Source: Bretschneidera sinensis (Eukaryota; Streptophyta; Magnoliopsida; Brassicales; Akaniaceae). Taken from it: DNA of 64,000 nucleotides. The first letter of the stretch is position 1. Each line of letters opens with the position of its first letter. Location: the NCBI GenBank assembly GCA_023935145.1, contig CM043700.1:107014400-107078399 (forward strand). Direction: 5' to 3'. Shown here in pieces: positions 23,190-32,806 of the stretch. A program made the position numbers and the translations under genes. The notes under the pieces were generated by a model. It had not been told where the DNA came from and ran no database searches. It saw only the letters and a program-made list of their open reading frames with translations.

Positions 23190-24082
23190 TGTTGGGAAAC
23201 CACCCTCAAGATGCCCAGGTGGTGATCTTCCAAACACCCAAATCTAGAACGACTTGTAATACAACCAAAACAAAACAGGAATCAAACCAATCAAAGAAAG
23301 AACACCAGTAATTTTTATGGAGGTTCGACAATAGCCTACGTCCCCATGAGTTCCTTCGAACTCTCTGCACTAAATCGATGGTTCTTTACAGATACAGTAA
23401 CTTCTCTTCAAGAATCTCAAGTTCTTGAAGAATAAAAGAAGAGAAAACAGAAAGTGATAAGGAACTATTACAAGGCCTTTCTCCCCAATCTATACTACCC
23501 TCTCTCTAAACAACCAGTCTCTCTTGTTGAGATCTATTCTAGTGCCTCTCCTGTGTTTTATGTCTTTGCACTCTCACACTTGCACTTGAATTCTCTTGTA
23601 TGATGATGATGTTGATAATCTCTCTTGATGTCTTGTTATTGAGGCTAGGTGACCCCTTATATAGTGCACCAACTTCTTCATCCATTATTTGAGATCAATC
23701 TCAACCCTTGTATCTCAAGAACCAAATACCCATGGCTCTCTAAGAGTCTAAGTAGTACTGTGTATTTTAATAATGCCTCACGCACCTTTCAAAAGGCTGA
23801 AAAAACTTGTCTTAGTGTACCTTCAAGCCATGGCTCAGAACAGGGCATGTCGCAGCTTAGAAGGGGGGAGAGATGCTGCCACCTTGGAGGCCATGGCTTT
23901 GGTGGCCTGTACCACGGCGCACAGGGCTATGCTATGGTGAGCACACCTTGGGTCGCGGCGCACAACTCCTCCCTCAACTTTTGGACTTTCTGGAGGCTGA
24001 GGCGCGCACACCTTGAGCCGCGGCCTGGAAACTTGATGCTAAAGCTTTTCAAACCTATTTAATCCTTAGACAAATACCAACA
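23190..24082 (-). repeat. Element F 5' LTR
   Basis: On the plus strand the LTR runs from TGTTGGGAAACC to ACAAATACCAACA (893 bp). The solo LTR at 50540-51441 has the same ends in the opposite orientation. The minus-strand TATA box TATATAAG is at 23656-23663. CG-rich words such as TCGCGGCGCACA and GAGGCGCGCACACC cluster at about 23910-24030, upstream of the TATA box on the element strand. Confidence 0.88.
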
Positions 24083-25132
24083 TCCCTCATTTAAATGAAG
24101 ATTTTATTTGAGTATATGAGCTGCTAAAATAAAAGAGATGTGGGCAGAAGTTTTGAGCAACATGTGAAGGCTTAAATCCTACATCCCACATCGGTTAGAA
24201 ACATATTCTACATCCCACATCCCACATCGGTTGGAAACACATTGTACTCATGGAGTTTCCCTATAAAAACTCAATTTCACTTCATCTTCAAGTGTGTGGA
24301 TCTCGAAGGCTTTGCTATCAAGCGGGGAGAGCGCCGCACAGCAAAAACAAAAAGAAGAAAAAACAAAGAGAGAAGTTGCAAGTGTAATTTCTCTCTCAAT
24401 GTATTTTCAGCTTTAATTATTTCTTTTGTGTTTTAAAGTTTAATGTTTAGCACTTTAATTATGAAATTTATTTTCATAATCATAAGAGGCTAAAACCTTC
24501 ATCTAATGTTGAAGATAAAGCCTCGCCATTGATTAGTATTATATTTTCATATATGTTAGTACGATTCCGAATTTTTTGTATTGATGTTCTATTTCAGTTC
24601 AATTATTTAAGTAAATTCTTATGATTGACTGTTTTGTTTATAAATTGTTCAAATTTAATATTTGATGTGTTTCATCCGACGGATACATTGAATCATTCAA
24701 ATTAAATTGGATATCCACTGTGATTTGTAAATTAATCAGATACATTGGATGATTTGATTTAATTAAGGTATTCGTTGTGATTTGTATATCGATGGATTCA
24801 TTGAATTATTTGATAAATTACTTTTATATAGAACATACATAGGATGTAATTGCTTGTCGGTTGTAGGAACAAAAATCATGAAAATATATGCTTTAATTTG
24901 GTGGGGTGGATTCAAAAACCTTAGTTCTTTTATCACTTGTTTTAAATCAATTTAGTTTAAGTTTATATTTTTTTGCACGACACAGTTCAAAATTCGGAAC
25001 TAGGTTAAAATAGGTTTAGTTGAGATAAAAATCTATTTTCATGACGCAATTCTCTGTGGATTCGACCTCACACATGCACACACTATGTTGCAAACGACTC
25101 ATGCGCTTGCGAGTAATTTAAAACTCACAACA
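24083..25132 (+). repeat. Element A 3' LTR, second part
   Basis: This is the continuation of the LTR cut by copia F. It starts with the F target duplicate TCCCT and ends in AAACTCACAACA at 25132. Near the end it has CTCTGTGGATTCGACCTC, the U5 wording typical of plant gypsy LTRs (element B has CGCTGTGGATACGACCTTG). A TATA box, TATAAAA, is at 24262-24268. It is preceded by two copies of CATCCCACATCGGTT (about 24182 and 24219), a promoter-proximal repeat. Confidence 0.75.
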
Positions 25133-26186
25133 ATTGGTAATATGCATGCTTGGGTAGATTGTTTTAGGAAGAATGTGGTGTTCAAGATACCAGTCCAAGA
25201 GGAGTTTAATTTTCAAGAAGAATGTAAAATGCTTGCCAACTGTCTTATTTTTACCCTGACTGCTAGTAAATAGTTGAATAAGGGTTGTGAGGGGTATTTG
25301 GCATATGTGGTGGATTCTAGAAAGGAGATTAGGAAGTTAGAAGAAATCTTGGTAGTGAAAGATTTTTCTGATCAGTTCCTTGAGGAGTTGTTTGGTTTGC
25401 CTCCCAACATGGAGATTGAGTTTTCTATTGAGGTAATTTTGGGTACTGATATAACACCTTATAGAATGGCACCAGCTAAGGTGAAAGACTTGAAAATTCA
25501 GCTTCAGAAATTGCTAGATAAACATTTTATTCGACCTAGTATATCGCCTTAGGGAGCCCCTGTGTTGTTTGTTAAGAAAAAGGATGGGATGATGAGGTTG
25601 TGTATTGATTATAGACAGTTGAATAAGATCACCATCAAGAATAGATATTCTTTTCCCAGGATATATGATTTATTCGAGCAGTTATAGGGGGCTAAGGTGT
25701 TTTCTAAGATAGACCTGAGATCGGGTTATCATCAATTGAGGATAAAGGAGGGGGCATGCCTAAAACTGCTTTTAGGACGCGTTATGGCCATCACGAGTTC
25801 CTTGTGATGCCATTTGGGTTAACTAATGCTCCTGCAGCATTTATGGATATAATGAATTGGGTGTTTAAACCATTCTTAGATAGATTTATGATTGTATTTA
25901 TTGATGATATTCTGGTATATTCTAAGAATGAAGAAGAGCATATGCAATATTAAGAGATGGTGTTGGAAATTCTGAGGAGAGATAAATTATATGCAAAGTT
26001 CTCTAAGTGTGAGTTTTCGTTGAGTGAAATGTATTTCTTGGGGCATGTTATGTTAGGAGATGGGATAACAGTTGACCCCTAGAAAGTAGATACAGTGTTG
26101 AATTGGGAAAGACCCACTAGTGCAACTGAAATTAGAAGCCTTTTGGGGTTAGCTGATTATTATATGAGGTTTATCCAGAATTTTTT
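25133..26186 (+). pseudogene. Element D protease end and reverse transcriptase
   Basis: The sequence starts inside the segment HAWVDCFRKNVVF, which follows the protease in Tekay elements. It then shows [74 protein letters not shown] and the catalytic [11 protein letters not shown] (near 25898-25930). Stops at about 25271, 25550, 25685 and 25952 and a frame change near 25750 interrupt it. The RT connection ([17 protein letters not shown], about 25975-26020) leads to RNase H. Confidence 0.82.
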
Positions 26187-26783
26187 ATGATTGCTAGACC
26201 ATTGACTAGATTAACCAAGAAGGAAGTGAAGTTTAGGTGGTCAAAAGAATGTAAAAGGAGTTTCCAGCTGTTGAAAGAGAAATTAACTATTGTTTCGGTA
26301 TTAGTGCTTCCTTCTGTTGATGAAGGATTTGTGGTATATATTGATGCATCACATCAAGGGTTGGGATGTGTGTTGATGCAACATGAGAGAATTATAGCTT
26401 ATACTTCTAGGCAATTGAAGAACCATGAGAGGAATTACTCGACCCATGATTTAGAATTAACTGCCAAAGTTTTTGCTTTAAAGATTTTGAGACATCGTCT
26501 GTATGAAGCCACTTGGGAAATTTTTACTGGCCATAAAAGTTTGATGCATTTACCTACCCAAAAAGAGTTGAATTTAAGGCAAAGGAGGTGGATGGAATTG
26601 ATTAGTGATTATGACTGTACAATTCATTATCACCTAGGGAAGACTAATGTAGCAGCCGATGCATTGAGTAGAAAATCTATAGAGAGATTAGCTGTTATTG
26701 GGAGTCATGATATTAGCTTAACGGTAGAATTGAGAGAAATGAGAATGCAGTTGAGTATTAGTGATAGAGGAGTATTGATGTAA
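26187..26783 (+). pseudogene. Element D RNase H
   Basis: One frame of 198 codons is open. It contains [16 protein letters not shown] (first Asp), [20 protein letters not shown] (Glu) and [20 protein letters not shown], where the usual Asp of TDHKSL is changed to Gly, then [12 protein letters not shown]. The missing catalytic aspartate suggests loss of activity. It connects RT to integrase in the polyprotein. Confidence 0.8.
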
Positions 26784-27720
26784 AATATGGTGGTATAATC
26801 TTCTATTATTGATTGCTTATTACAGATGCAGAGTAGAGATGAAGGGATAGAGAAAATCAAACAGGAAGTATTGAGTGGGAAGCCGACTAAGTTTAGAATT
26901 AAAGAAGATGGTATGGTGGTATTGGGACATAGAGTTTATGTTCCCAATGATGTAGAGAAGAGAAATGAGATACTAAAAGAGGCTCATGATTCTGTGTATT
27001 CTATGCACCCAAGTAATAATAAGATGTACAAGGGGTTGAGACAAAATTATTGGTGGTCAGGGATGAAGAAAAATGTAGCTGAGTATATTTCTAGATGTTT
27101 AACTTATCAACAATTGAAGTATAAGAATAGACATCCAGCAGGTTTATTACAAACTTTTCCAATCTCTGAATGGCCATGGGAGAATGTGAGCATGGATTTT
27201 GTTTTTGGTTTTCCCTGTACCCAGAGAGGTCATAATGTTGTATGGGTTATAGTGGATAGACTTTCTAAGTCTTCGCATTTCCTTCCTATTAAAGCTACAT
27301 GGAGTCCTAAAAAGTTTGTTGAATTGTATGTAGTGGAGATTACAAGATTACATAGAGTACCTTTGAGCATTGTATCAGATAGAGATTTTAGATTAATTTC
27401 TAGATTTTGGAGGAGTTTTCAAGAAGCTATGAGTACGAAATTGTAGTTTAGTACAGCTTTTCATCCACAAACTAATGGGCAAACATAAAGAATCATTTAA
27501 ATACAAAAAGATATGTTGAGGGCAAGTGTATTGAGTTTCTCAGTGAGTTGGGATGCTAATTTACCTTTGATCGAGTTTGTATACAATAATCAGTATCAAA
27601 CTAGTATTGGGATGGCACTATTTGAGGCTTTATTTGGTAGAAGATGCATAACTCCAGTATGTTGAGAAAAATTGGAGAAAGAAAGATATTTGTTCTAGAA
27701 AAGGTACATTTGACTACTGA
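26784..27720 (+). pseudogene. Element D integrase, degenerate
   Basis: The zinc domain is seen as EAHDSVYSMHPSNNKMYK then CLTYQQLKYKNRHP, with Tyr in place of the second Cys. The catalytic core is WPWENVSMDFVFGFP and VPLSIVSDRDFRLISRFW, followed by FHPQTNGQT (near 27460-27486) with stops at about 27446 and 27487. Further text (SWDANLPLIEFVYNNQYQTSIGMALFEALFGR) runs to about 27650 in broken frames. Confidence 0.78.
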
Positions 27721-28000
27721 GAGGATCAAATTGGTTAGAGAGAACCTTAGAGCAGCACAAAACAGGCAGAAGAGATATGTTGATAATAGAAGATGACCTC
27801 TTGAGTTTCAGGTTGGTGACTAGGTATTTTTGAAGATATCTCCGTGGAAGGGTGTACTAAGAGGATCAAATTGGTTAGAGAGAACCTTAGAGCAGCACAG
27901 AATAGTTTTAAGAGATATGTTGATAATAGAAGACGACCTCTTGAGTTTCAGGTTGGTGACTGGGTATTTTTGAAGATATCTCCATGGAAGGGTGTATTGA
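27721..28000 (+). repeat. 140-bp tandem duplication in element D pol
   Basis: The text from GAGGATCAAATTGGTTAGAG at 27721 recurs at 27861 and remains closely similar to about 28000 (AGAGATATGTTGATAATAGA and GTATTTTTGAAGATATCTCC appear in both). The offset of 140 bp is not a multiple of three, so the duplication shifts the frame between integrase and chromodomain. Confidence 0.85.
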
Positions 28001-28370
28001 GATTTCAAAAGAAGGGAAAATTGAGTCTGAGATTTGTGGGGCCATATGAGGTGATTGAGAGAGTTGGACCAGTAGCATACAGATTGGATTTGCCTCCAAA
28101 GTTAAAACCTTACATAATATGTTTTATGTTTCATTTTTGAGAAAGTGTTTACATGATGAATCCCATAGTATTCCGAATTAGGCTGTAGAACTTAAGGAAG
28201 ATTTGACATTTATGCAAGTACCAGTCAAAATTCTAGACAGAAAGGAACAAGTCTTGCATAATAAAGTCATTCCTTTGATTCAAGTATAATGGCGGAACAA
28301 AGATGTTGAAGAAATTACTTGGGAGCATGAGGCAAGAATGACGAAAGAGTACCCCCAAACTTTTTCATGA
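28001..28370 (+). pseudogene. Element D integrase C-terminus with chromodomain
   Basis: The frame from the second repeat copy reads KKGKLSLRFVGPYEVIERVG then VAYRLDLPPKL, the usual GPY module. After a frame change near 28115 the chromodomain is recognisable as VKILDRKEQVLHNKVIPL and WRNKDVEEITWEHEARM (about 28225-28345), with a stop inside it near 28287. Chromodomains of this kind bind histone tail marks and guide insertion into heterochromatin. Confidence 0.75.
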
Positions 28371-28385
28371 GTTAGGTAAAGAAAT

Positions 28386-28419
28386 TTTGGGGATGAAATT
28401 TTTATAAGATGGGTAGAAT
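28386..28419 (+). promoter_or_regulatory. Polypurine tract region of element D
   Basis: TTTTGGGGATGAAATT and GATGGGTAGAAT directly precede the LTR start at 28420. Element E has the corresponding wording (GAGGACAAAATT, GTGGGGGAGAAT), which supports a common lineage. Confidence 0.7.
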
Positions 28420-28530
28420 TGTAATACCCGTGTTCTTAAAGGGTAAAGAAGTAATTTGATAAATATGACATGGAATTGAAATAATATATGAAAAAATTAT
28501 GATTAAATAATAAAATCAAAAAGAAAGCAG

Positions 28531-28558
28531 GACAACACCTGGACATCTAGGTGTTGTC
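28531..28558. repeat. Perfect inverted repeat in element D LTR
   Basis: GACAACACCT and AGGTGTTGTC are exact reverse complements separated by 8 bases. The palindrome lies about 110 bp into the LTR. Confidence 0.85.
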
Positions 28559-29429
28559 ACTACATGCACATAATGCATGTTAGCCAGCACCAGTTTTACA
28601 AAACGGTGGTAGCGATTGGATGAATATAAAAATGATTTTTTTTATATTGTTATTTTTTATTATTTCCTACCAAATCTTGTTTGGTTTTCTTCAACTTCAA
28701 TTCAAATCACTCTATTTCTTTAAACACTTGGGAATTGAAAGAAATGTTGAAAGAGTATAATTTTGAATGCGGGAGAATTGTAAGGAGAGTAGAGAAAAGC
28801 TCTAAGAAAAACAAAAGGTAATAATGTGAATTTTATTTTTAAAATTTAGCATACATGAAAATACTCGGAATTTGATGTAGAAATTTAAAGGTATGAATTA
28901 TGGAAAAATTGAAGAATAAATTAGGAATTTTAATATAAATATTATGTCAGATGTTGACAATCACCAATCGAGTGAAATTGCTTAAAGGAGCAAGAAAAGC
29001 AATGAGGTGATCCACAGGTAGCTTTAAGTGCTATGTGGTGAGTTAGATTTACTTTTAGTAATCGAGATAAATATGAAATATAAAGTGATAATATTTGAAT
29101 TAATTATTAAACTATGATTGGATGATTTATGAAAGTTGGTTGATGGATATGATAGGAATAATTGATATGTTAAAGATTCATTATATAAGAAGTAATATTA
29201 TTGAAATAATGAGTTGATTAAATATATAATGAAGGGATAAATGAAATTCTTGACAAGCTATGATTCATAATTTCATATGATATATAAGGAGATAATTTAA
29301 TGAATATGATAAAAATAATAATTTTGAGAAAGAGTTGGATAGCTAAATTGAATGTTTGAATGTATGCTTATTTTTGTATTATTGTTCATATCCATATTTC
29401 ATATTGTTGTTTATGTGCATATGCATAAA

Positions 29430-29640
29430 ATAAAAGAACCGGGAAGGCAGCCCATCTAAATGAAATAAAAGAACTGTGAAAGTCGGTATATGCTGGAAAT
29501 AAAATAACCGGGAAAGCAGCCGGTCTGAATGAAATAAAAGAACCGTGACAGCCAGTATATGTTAGAAATAAAAGAACCGGGAAGGCAGCTGGTATATGTT
29601 GGAAATAAAAGATCTAGGAAGGCAGCCAGTCTAAGCTAAA
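29430..29640 (+). repeat. Six-copy tandem repeat (about 35 bp) in element D LTR
   Basis: The anchor ATAAAAGAACC or a close variant starts at 29430, 29465, 29499, 29534, 29568 and 29605, so the period is 34-37 bp. Units alternate between a GGGAAGGCAGCC form and a GTGACAGCCAGTATATG form, suggesting that the array grew by duplication of a 70-bp dimer. Confidence 0.85.
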
Positions 29641-30409
29641 ACATGTCGACATGTGGGAAGACGTTCCCAAATAATAATATAATTTAAATTTATATACTGC
29701 ATTTGTTCTAAATATTGATTATTATTGCTTGAGATGTTAAAGTGTTATTCTTGATTGTAAATTTATTGATATTTGAATGAGTCTCACAAAAAAATAGATA
29801 TGATGAGAAAGAAATATGAAAGTATGATATGATAAAAATTATCAAAGTGATTGATTATATGTTGTGAACCTCATAACGAGGTAATTATGAGGTAGAATTG
29901 ATAGTCTCAAGATAATTAAATATATGAGAAGAAGAGTTTGATAAATGATGAGGATTATGATATGAGTAGTAATAATAGAATGCTATTATCGAGTTATATG
30001 AGATATAGATTAATGGATATTGGAAGACTATTTGAACAGTTGAATACTTCTAGTAAATTTAATTCACTAAACTTGTGAAGCTCACTCCTCATTGTTAAAT
30101 GATTTCAAGTAGCAGGCATGACAGATAGATTGGTGAGTTGAGATTCAGACTGAGTCATTATCTGTAAGCCATGTGGTCCACATCCTTAGACTAATGGAAA
30201 GAATATATATATATATTCATGCACAATATGTTGTATATAATGTTTCAGTTAGGATATTAATAATTTAACTCCCATGTTGAGGGTTGAGGAATTATGTATG
30301 TAGATAATTCAGTTGATGCTTTTATATTGTTGCATATATGTGTCTTGTTGGGATTTCAAAATATGACTACACCGTCTCGGGGGTGGCTAACCCGGGATGG
30401 GTCGTTACA

Positions 30410-31204
30410 GCTTTGATGAGTTTACCATTTTTGCCACCTTCTCTAGTCAAAATGACTTTTGGGTTTAAACAATTTTATCTTCCTTTTATTTAGCCACAAA
30501 ATGCGGCTATCCTAACAAAAATCACTTTATGTTTTATCGACTTGTATTAAAGCCCAAGAAAGTTTTTGTGCCTAATAAATCAAGGTCGATCGGCTCACAA
30601 GATGAACCAATAGGTCCAACCCTTGGACCAATCGGTTCGTACTCTGTTCAGGCATAAGCTTTCTCTATTTTTCCTCTGCTTTTTTTCGTTAGCATGTTCT
30701 TTTAGTTAACCATTGTCTTCAATATGTTAAAATGATTTTAATGACCAATGTTATACTCTTCTTAAATGTTGTTTTAATTTAATTTTAGTATTTTCCATTT
30801 ATAATTGATTTATTAATAGCTATTTGAAAAAGAAAATGAATGAGTTATCCCATTACCCTTAGGGGGACAAGGATGTCCAACAAAAATGTTGGGTGAGTAA
30901 TCTCCCAAGCGTACATGCTTCTCTCTTGTTTGTGATGATTTGTTTAGATTATGATTTTGTTTGATATAAACTACTTTTGTATGTGTCGAATACTAGTGTG
31001 TGATAGTTATAGCTTTACTTAAGATTAAATTTTGGTCCTATAACATAAAAGGTTAGGCTTTGACCTAGGTGGGAGGGGGAGCTTTAATTCCTTCTCCTCC
31101 CGCACTTGAATCTCCTTGCCCCATTCTTGGATGACACAAAGTTCAAATTGTGAGAAATGCACCCTAACCTAAAAGGGCTCTCCTTGAGGGAGCCCCTTTA
31201 CTAA
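30410..31204. other. Unassigned noncoding stretch after element D
   Basis: No ORF with a recognisable domain is visible. Near 30583-30638 three variants of a short word occur close together (GGTCGATCGGCTC, GAACCAATAGGTCC, GGACCAATCGGTTC), which resembles the word clusters in the LTRs of this window and may mark an old LTR fragment. A C-rich patch is at 31060-31110. Confidence 0.4.
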
Positions 31205-31812
31205 TTGAAAAATGGCGGTGTAGGGTGTACTGCCTACACCCGTGCATTCCCAAAATGAGTGATATAACCTCATCATACGATTATAGACATAGATACCTTA
31301 GGAAAACGAATCTAGCCCCCGTGCAGCCTTAAGTCTCAAAATAATGGATATAGCCCCCGTTATACAGTCATAAACATAGATAACTTAGGAACACAAATCT
31401 AGCCTCTATGCAGCCCCCAACGTCTCAAAATGATGGATAGAGCCCTTGTCATTCATTTTTAGCTACAAAAACATAGGAAGATGGATCACCCATCCATGTA
31501 GCCCCCAATGTTTTGAAATGACTAACACAACCTTCATTATATAGTTATATCCATAGACACCTTAGTAAGACGGATCTAGCCCCTATGCAGCCCCGAAGTC
31601 TAAAAATGACAGATATAGCTCTTATCTTGTAGTTTTAGCCACAAAATCCTTGGGAAGACGAATCTCTTCCCTTTGCAGCCCCCAATGTTTTGAAATAACA
31701 AATATAGCCTTTGTCATGCAATATGCCATTGATACCTTAGGAAGACAGACATCTCCCCCGTGTAGCCCCAATATTTTGAAATGATGGACATAACCCTTAT
31801 CATACAATCAAC
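31205..31812. repeat. Tandem array, about 88-bp unit, about six copies
   Basis: The anchor CTTAGGAA-R-ACG, or a variant, recurs at spacings of 87-89 bp (core TAGGA at about 31299, 31386, 31474, 31563, 31651 and 31738). Each unit also has TGCAGCCCCCAA and TGAAATGA-type segments. Units are diverged, so the array is old. Alternate units look more alike (TATAGTTAT versus GTTTTAGC versions), hinting at a 176-bp dimer. Confidence 0.85.
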
Positions 31813-31888
31813 AACTGCCTTCAACTAGTCCATATCCATATCCATAATACAGCCAAAACAAACCACCATGCCATCAAATTCTAATCCT

Positions 31889-32161
31889 GGTTCAAGTATA
31901 GGTATCTCTAATGGAGGTTGAACTAGTCTAGTTTGATTATCATGATCACCAAGTGGAGGTCGTACTGTGATTTTCCAATTTTGTCCAAATATTATTATCT
32001 TAAGTGGAGGTTGGACAAAACACTCAATTTCAAATCTTGGTTCAAATATCGGTATCACCGGTGGAGATTGAACAAGTCCAGTCCGAGTATCGTGATTCTC
32101 AAGTGGAGGTCAAATCATAATTTTCCATTTTATCCAAGTATCATTATCCTTGAATGGAGGT
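31889..32161. repeat. 150-bp higher-order repeat of three subunits
   Basis: The hexamer GGAGGT or GGAGAT occurs at 31913, 31955, 32006, 32063, 32105 and 32156, giving spacings 42, 51, 57, 42, 51. The pattern repeats after exactly 150 bp (GGTTCAARTATMGGTATC at 31889 and 32039). So a three-part unit has been duplicated once. The remainder to 32680 is AT-rich with no feature that I can name. Confidence 0.82.
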
Positions 32162-32684
32162 AACAAGCTTGCAAAGCTAATCATGATCTAGCTACTAGCT
32201 AAAGAACTACTCAAAGCCTAAACAAGTTTATATTCAATTTTTAATAAAACTACATTGAAACACCATCAGCAAAACATACTAATCACATATAAATGCTTAC
32301 AAACGATTTAATTAAATAGGTAAAGCATGTCTTTTGTGTGATGTATAACCATAACAACTTCATCTTATCTTTAATGAAGTCCTTTATGCATAATAAAAAA
32401 TAATTAAATAATTGGTGAAGAATGTGAGTGCCTTATAATTATAATCCTTCTCATACCCTCTTATGTTGAAGATGTGAAATAAATGGTAACATATTCTCAA
32501 TTAATGCATACAATATTCGTACATAATTTGATATTATAGGTATTTACTAGAAAATAATAAATAAATAAATAAAATAATTCTTTTAATGTTACTATCAACA
32601 GGGAGACAATATAACAACCTATATGTATTTATACAACAGAAACAAGTATCTTCATAGGCAAAACTAAACTCAAATGGTTCTTGT

Positions 32685-32806
32685 CGTGATGGGATTTGCA
32701 CTAGCAGTGATGTCATCTGAGACTATAGAGGTGATGTTTGTTTAACTTAATCTTACCACTATGGAAATGGCACAAACATAGAAGGTGAAGCATCTGCCTT
32801 ACTTAC
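32685..32806 (+). pseudogene. RNase H-like (RVT_3) coding remnant, left part
   Basis: The frame ends in YGNGTNIEGEASALL right at the insertion point of element E. It begins earlier as DGICTSSDVI and DYRGDV with two stops. This is the N-terminal half of the plant RVT_3 RNase H-like domain, usually written DGS...GGxGxxIRDxxG...EAxALL. The right half is at 51551-51870, and the frame is conserved across the target duplicate. It is found in plant LINE pol genes and in stand-alone host genes; I cannot tell which applies here. Confidence 0.7.

Larger units (their letters stand above)
7475..24082 (-). mobile_element. Element F: Ty1/copia retrotransposon, minus strand, interrupted by Athila B
   Basis: Reading on the minus strand, the element has a 5' LTR (24082-23190), a tRNA-iMet primer-binding site, gag with zinc knuckle, protease region, integrase, RT (with YVDDM) and RNase H, then a truncated 3' LTR (7920-7475). 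The gag-pre-integrase-before-RT order and the YVDD box define the copia superfamily. Athila B (8584-19833) splits it within the RT region. Flanks are TCTCT (7470-7474) and TCCCT (24083-24087), a 5-bp target duplication with one mismatch. A solo LTR of the same family is at 50540-51441. Confidence 0.88.
1..25132 (+). mobile_element. Element A: old Athila-clade Ty3/gypsy retrotransposon, 5' end outside window, 3' LTR split by copia F
   Basis: The order gag, protease, RT-RNase H, integrase, noncoding tail, polypurine tract and LTR is visible on the plus strand from 1 to 7474. After a copia insertion the LTR resumes at 24083 and ends at 25132 in CACAACA. The RT and integrase wording (MDDF catalytic box, a GKTCHL-type box after the integrase core) is that of the plant Athila lineage. 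Each coding part carries several stops and frameshifts, so this is an old, dead copy. The 5' LTR and primer-binding site lie left of the window. The bases after the 3' LTR belong to chromovirus D, so A is inserted in D; its target duplication cannot be checked here. Confidence 0.85.
25133..30409 (+). mobile_element. Element D: Tekay-type chromovirus (Ty3/gypsy), 3' part
   Basis: The end of protease, RT, RNase H, integrase and chromodomain are followed by a polypurine tract and a 1990-bp LTR bounded by TGTAATACCC and GGGTCGTTACA. The chromodomain at the integrase C-terminus and the LTR ends identify the Tekay (Del) lineage. The 5' part is absent here because element A inserted at 25133, so it should lie left of the window. 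Several stops make it dead. It is the oldest layer of the left nest. Confidence 0.85.
28420..30409 (+). repeat. Element D 3' LTR
   Basis: The LTR runs from TGTAATACCCGTG to GGGATGGGTCGTTACA (1990 bp). It contains a perfect 10-bp inverted repeat (28531-28558) and a six-copy array of about 35 bp (29430-29640). The flanking target site cannot be compared because the left end of D is off the window. Confidence 0.85.

Noticed and set aside
31205..31812. CRISPR-like array
   Set aside because: Units are contiguous diverged tandem repeats without distinct spacers, in plant nuclear DNA.
31622..32163. ORFs in the tandem arrays (for example minus 31622-31807)
   Set aside because: They are translations of noncoding tandem repeats with no conserved frame between units.
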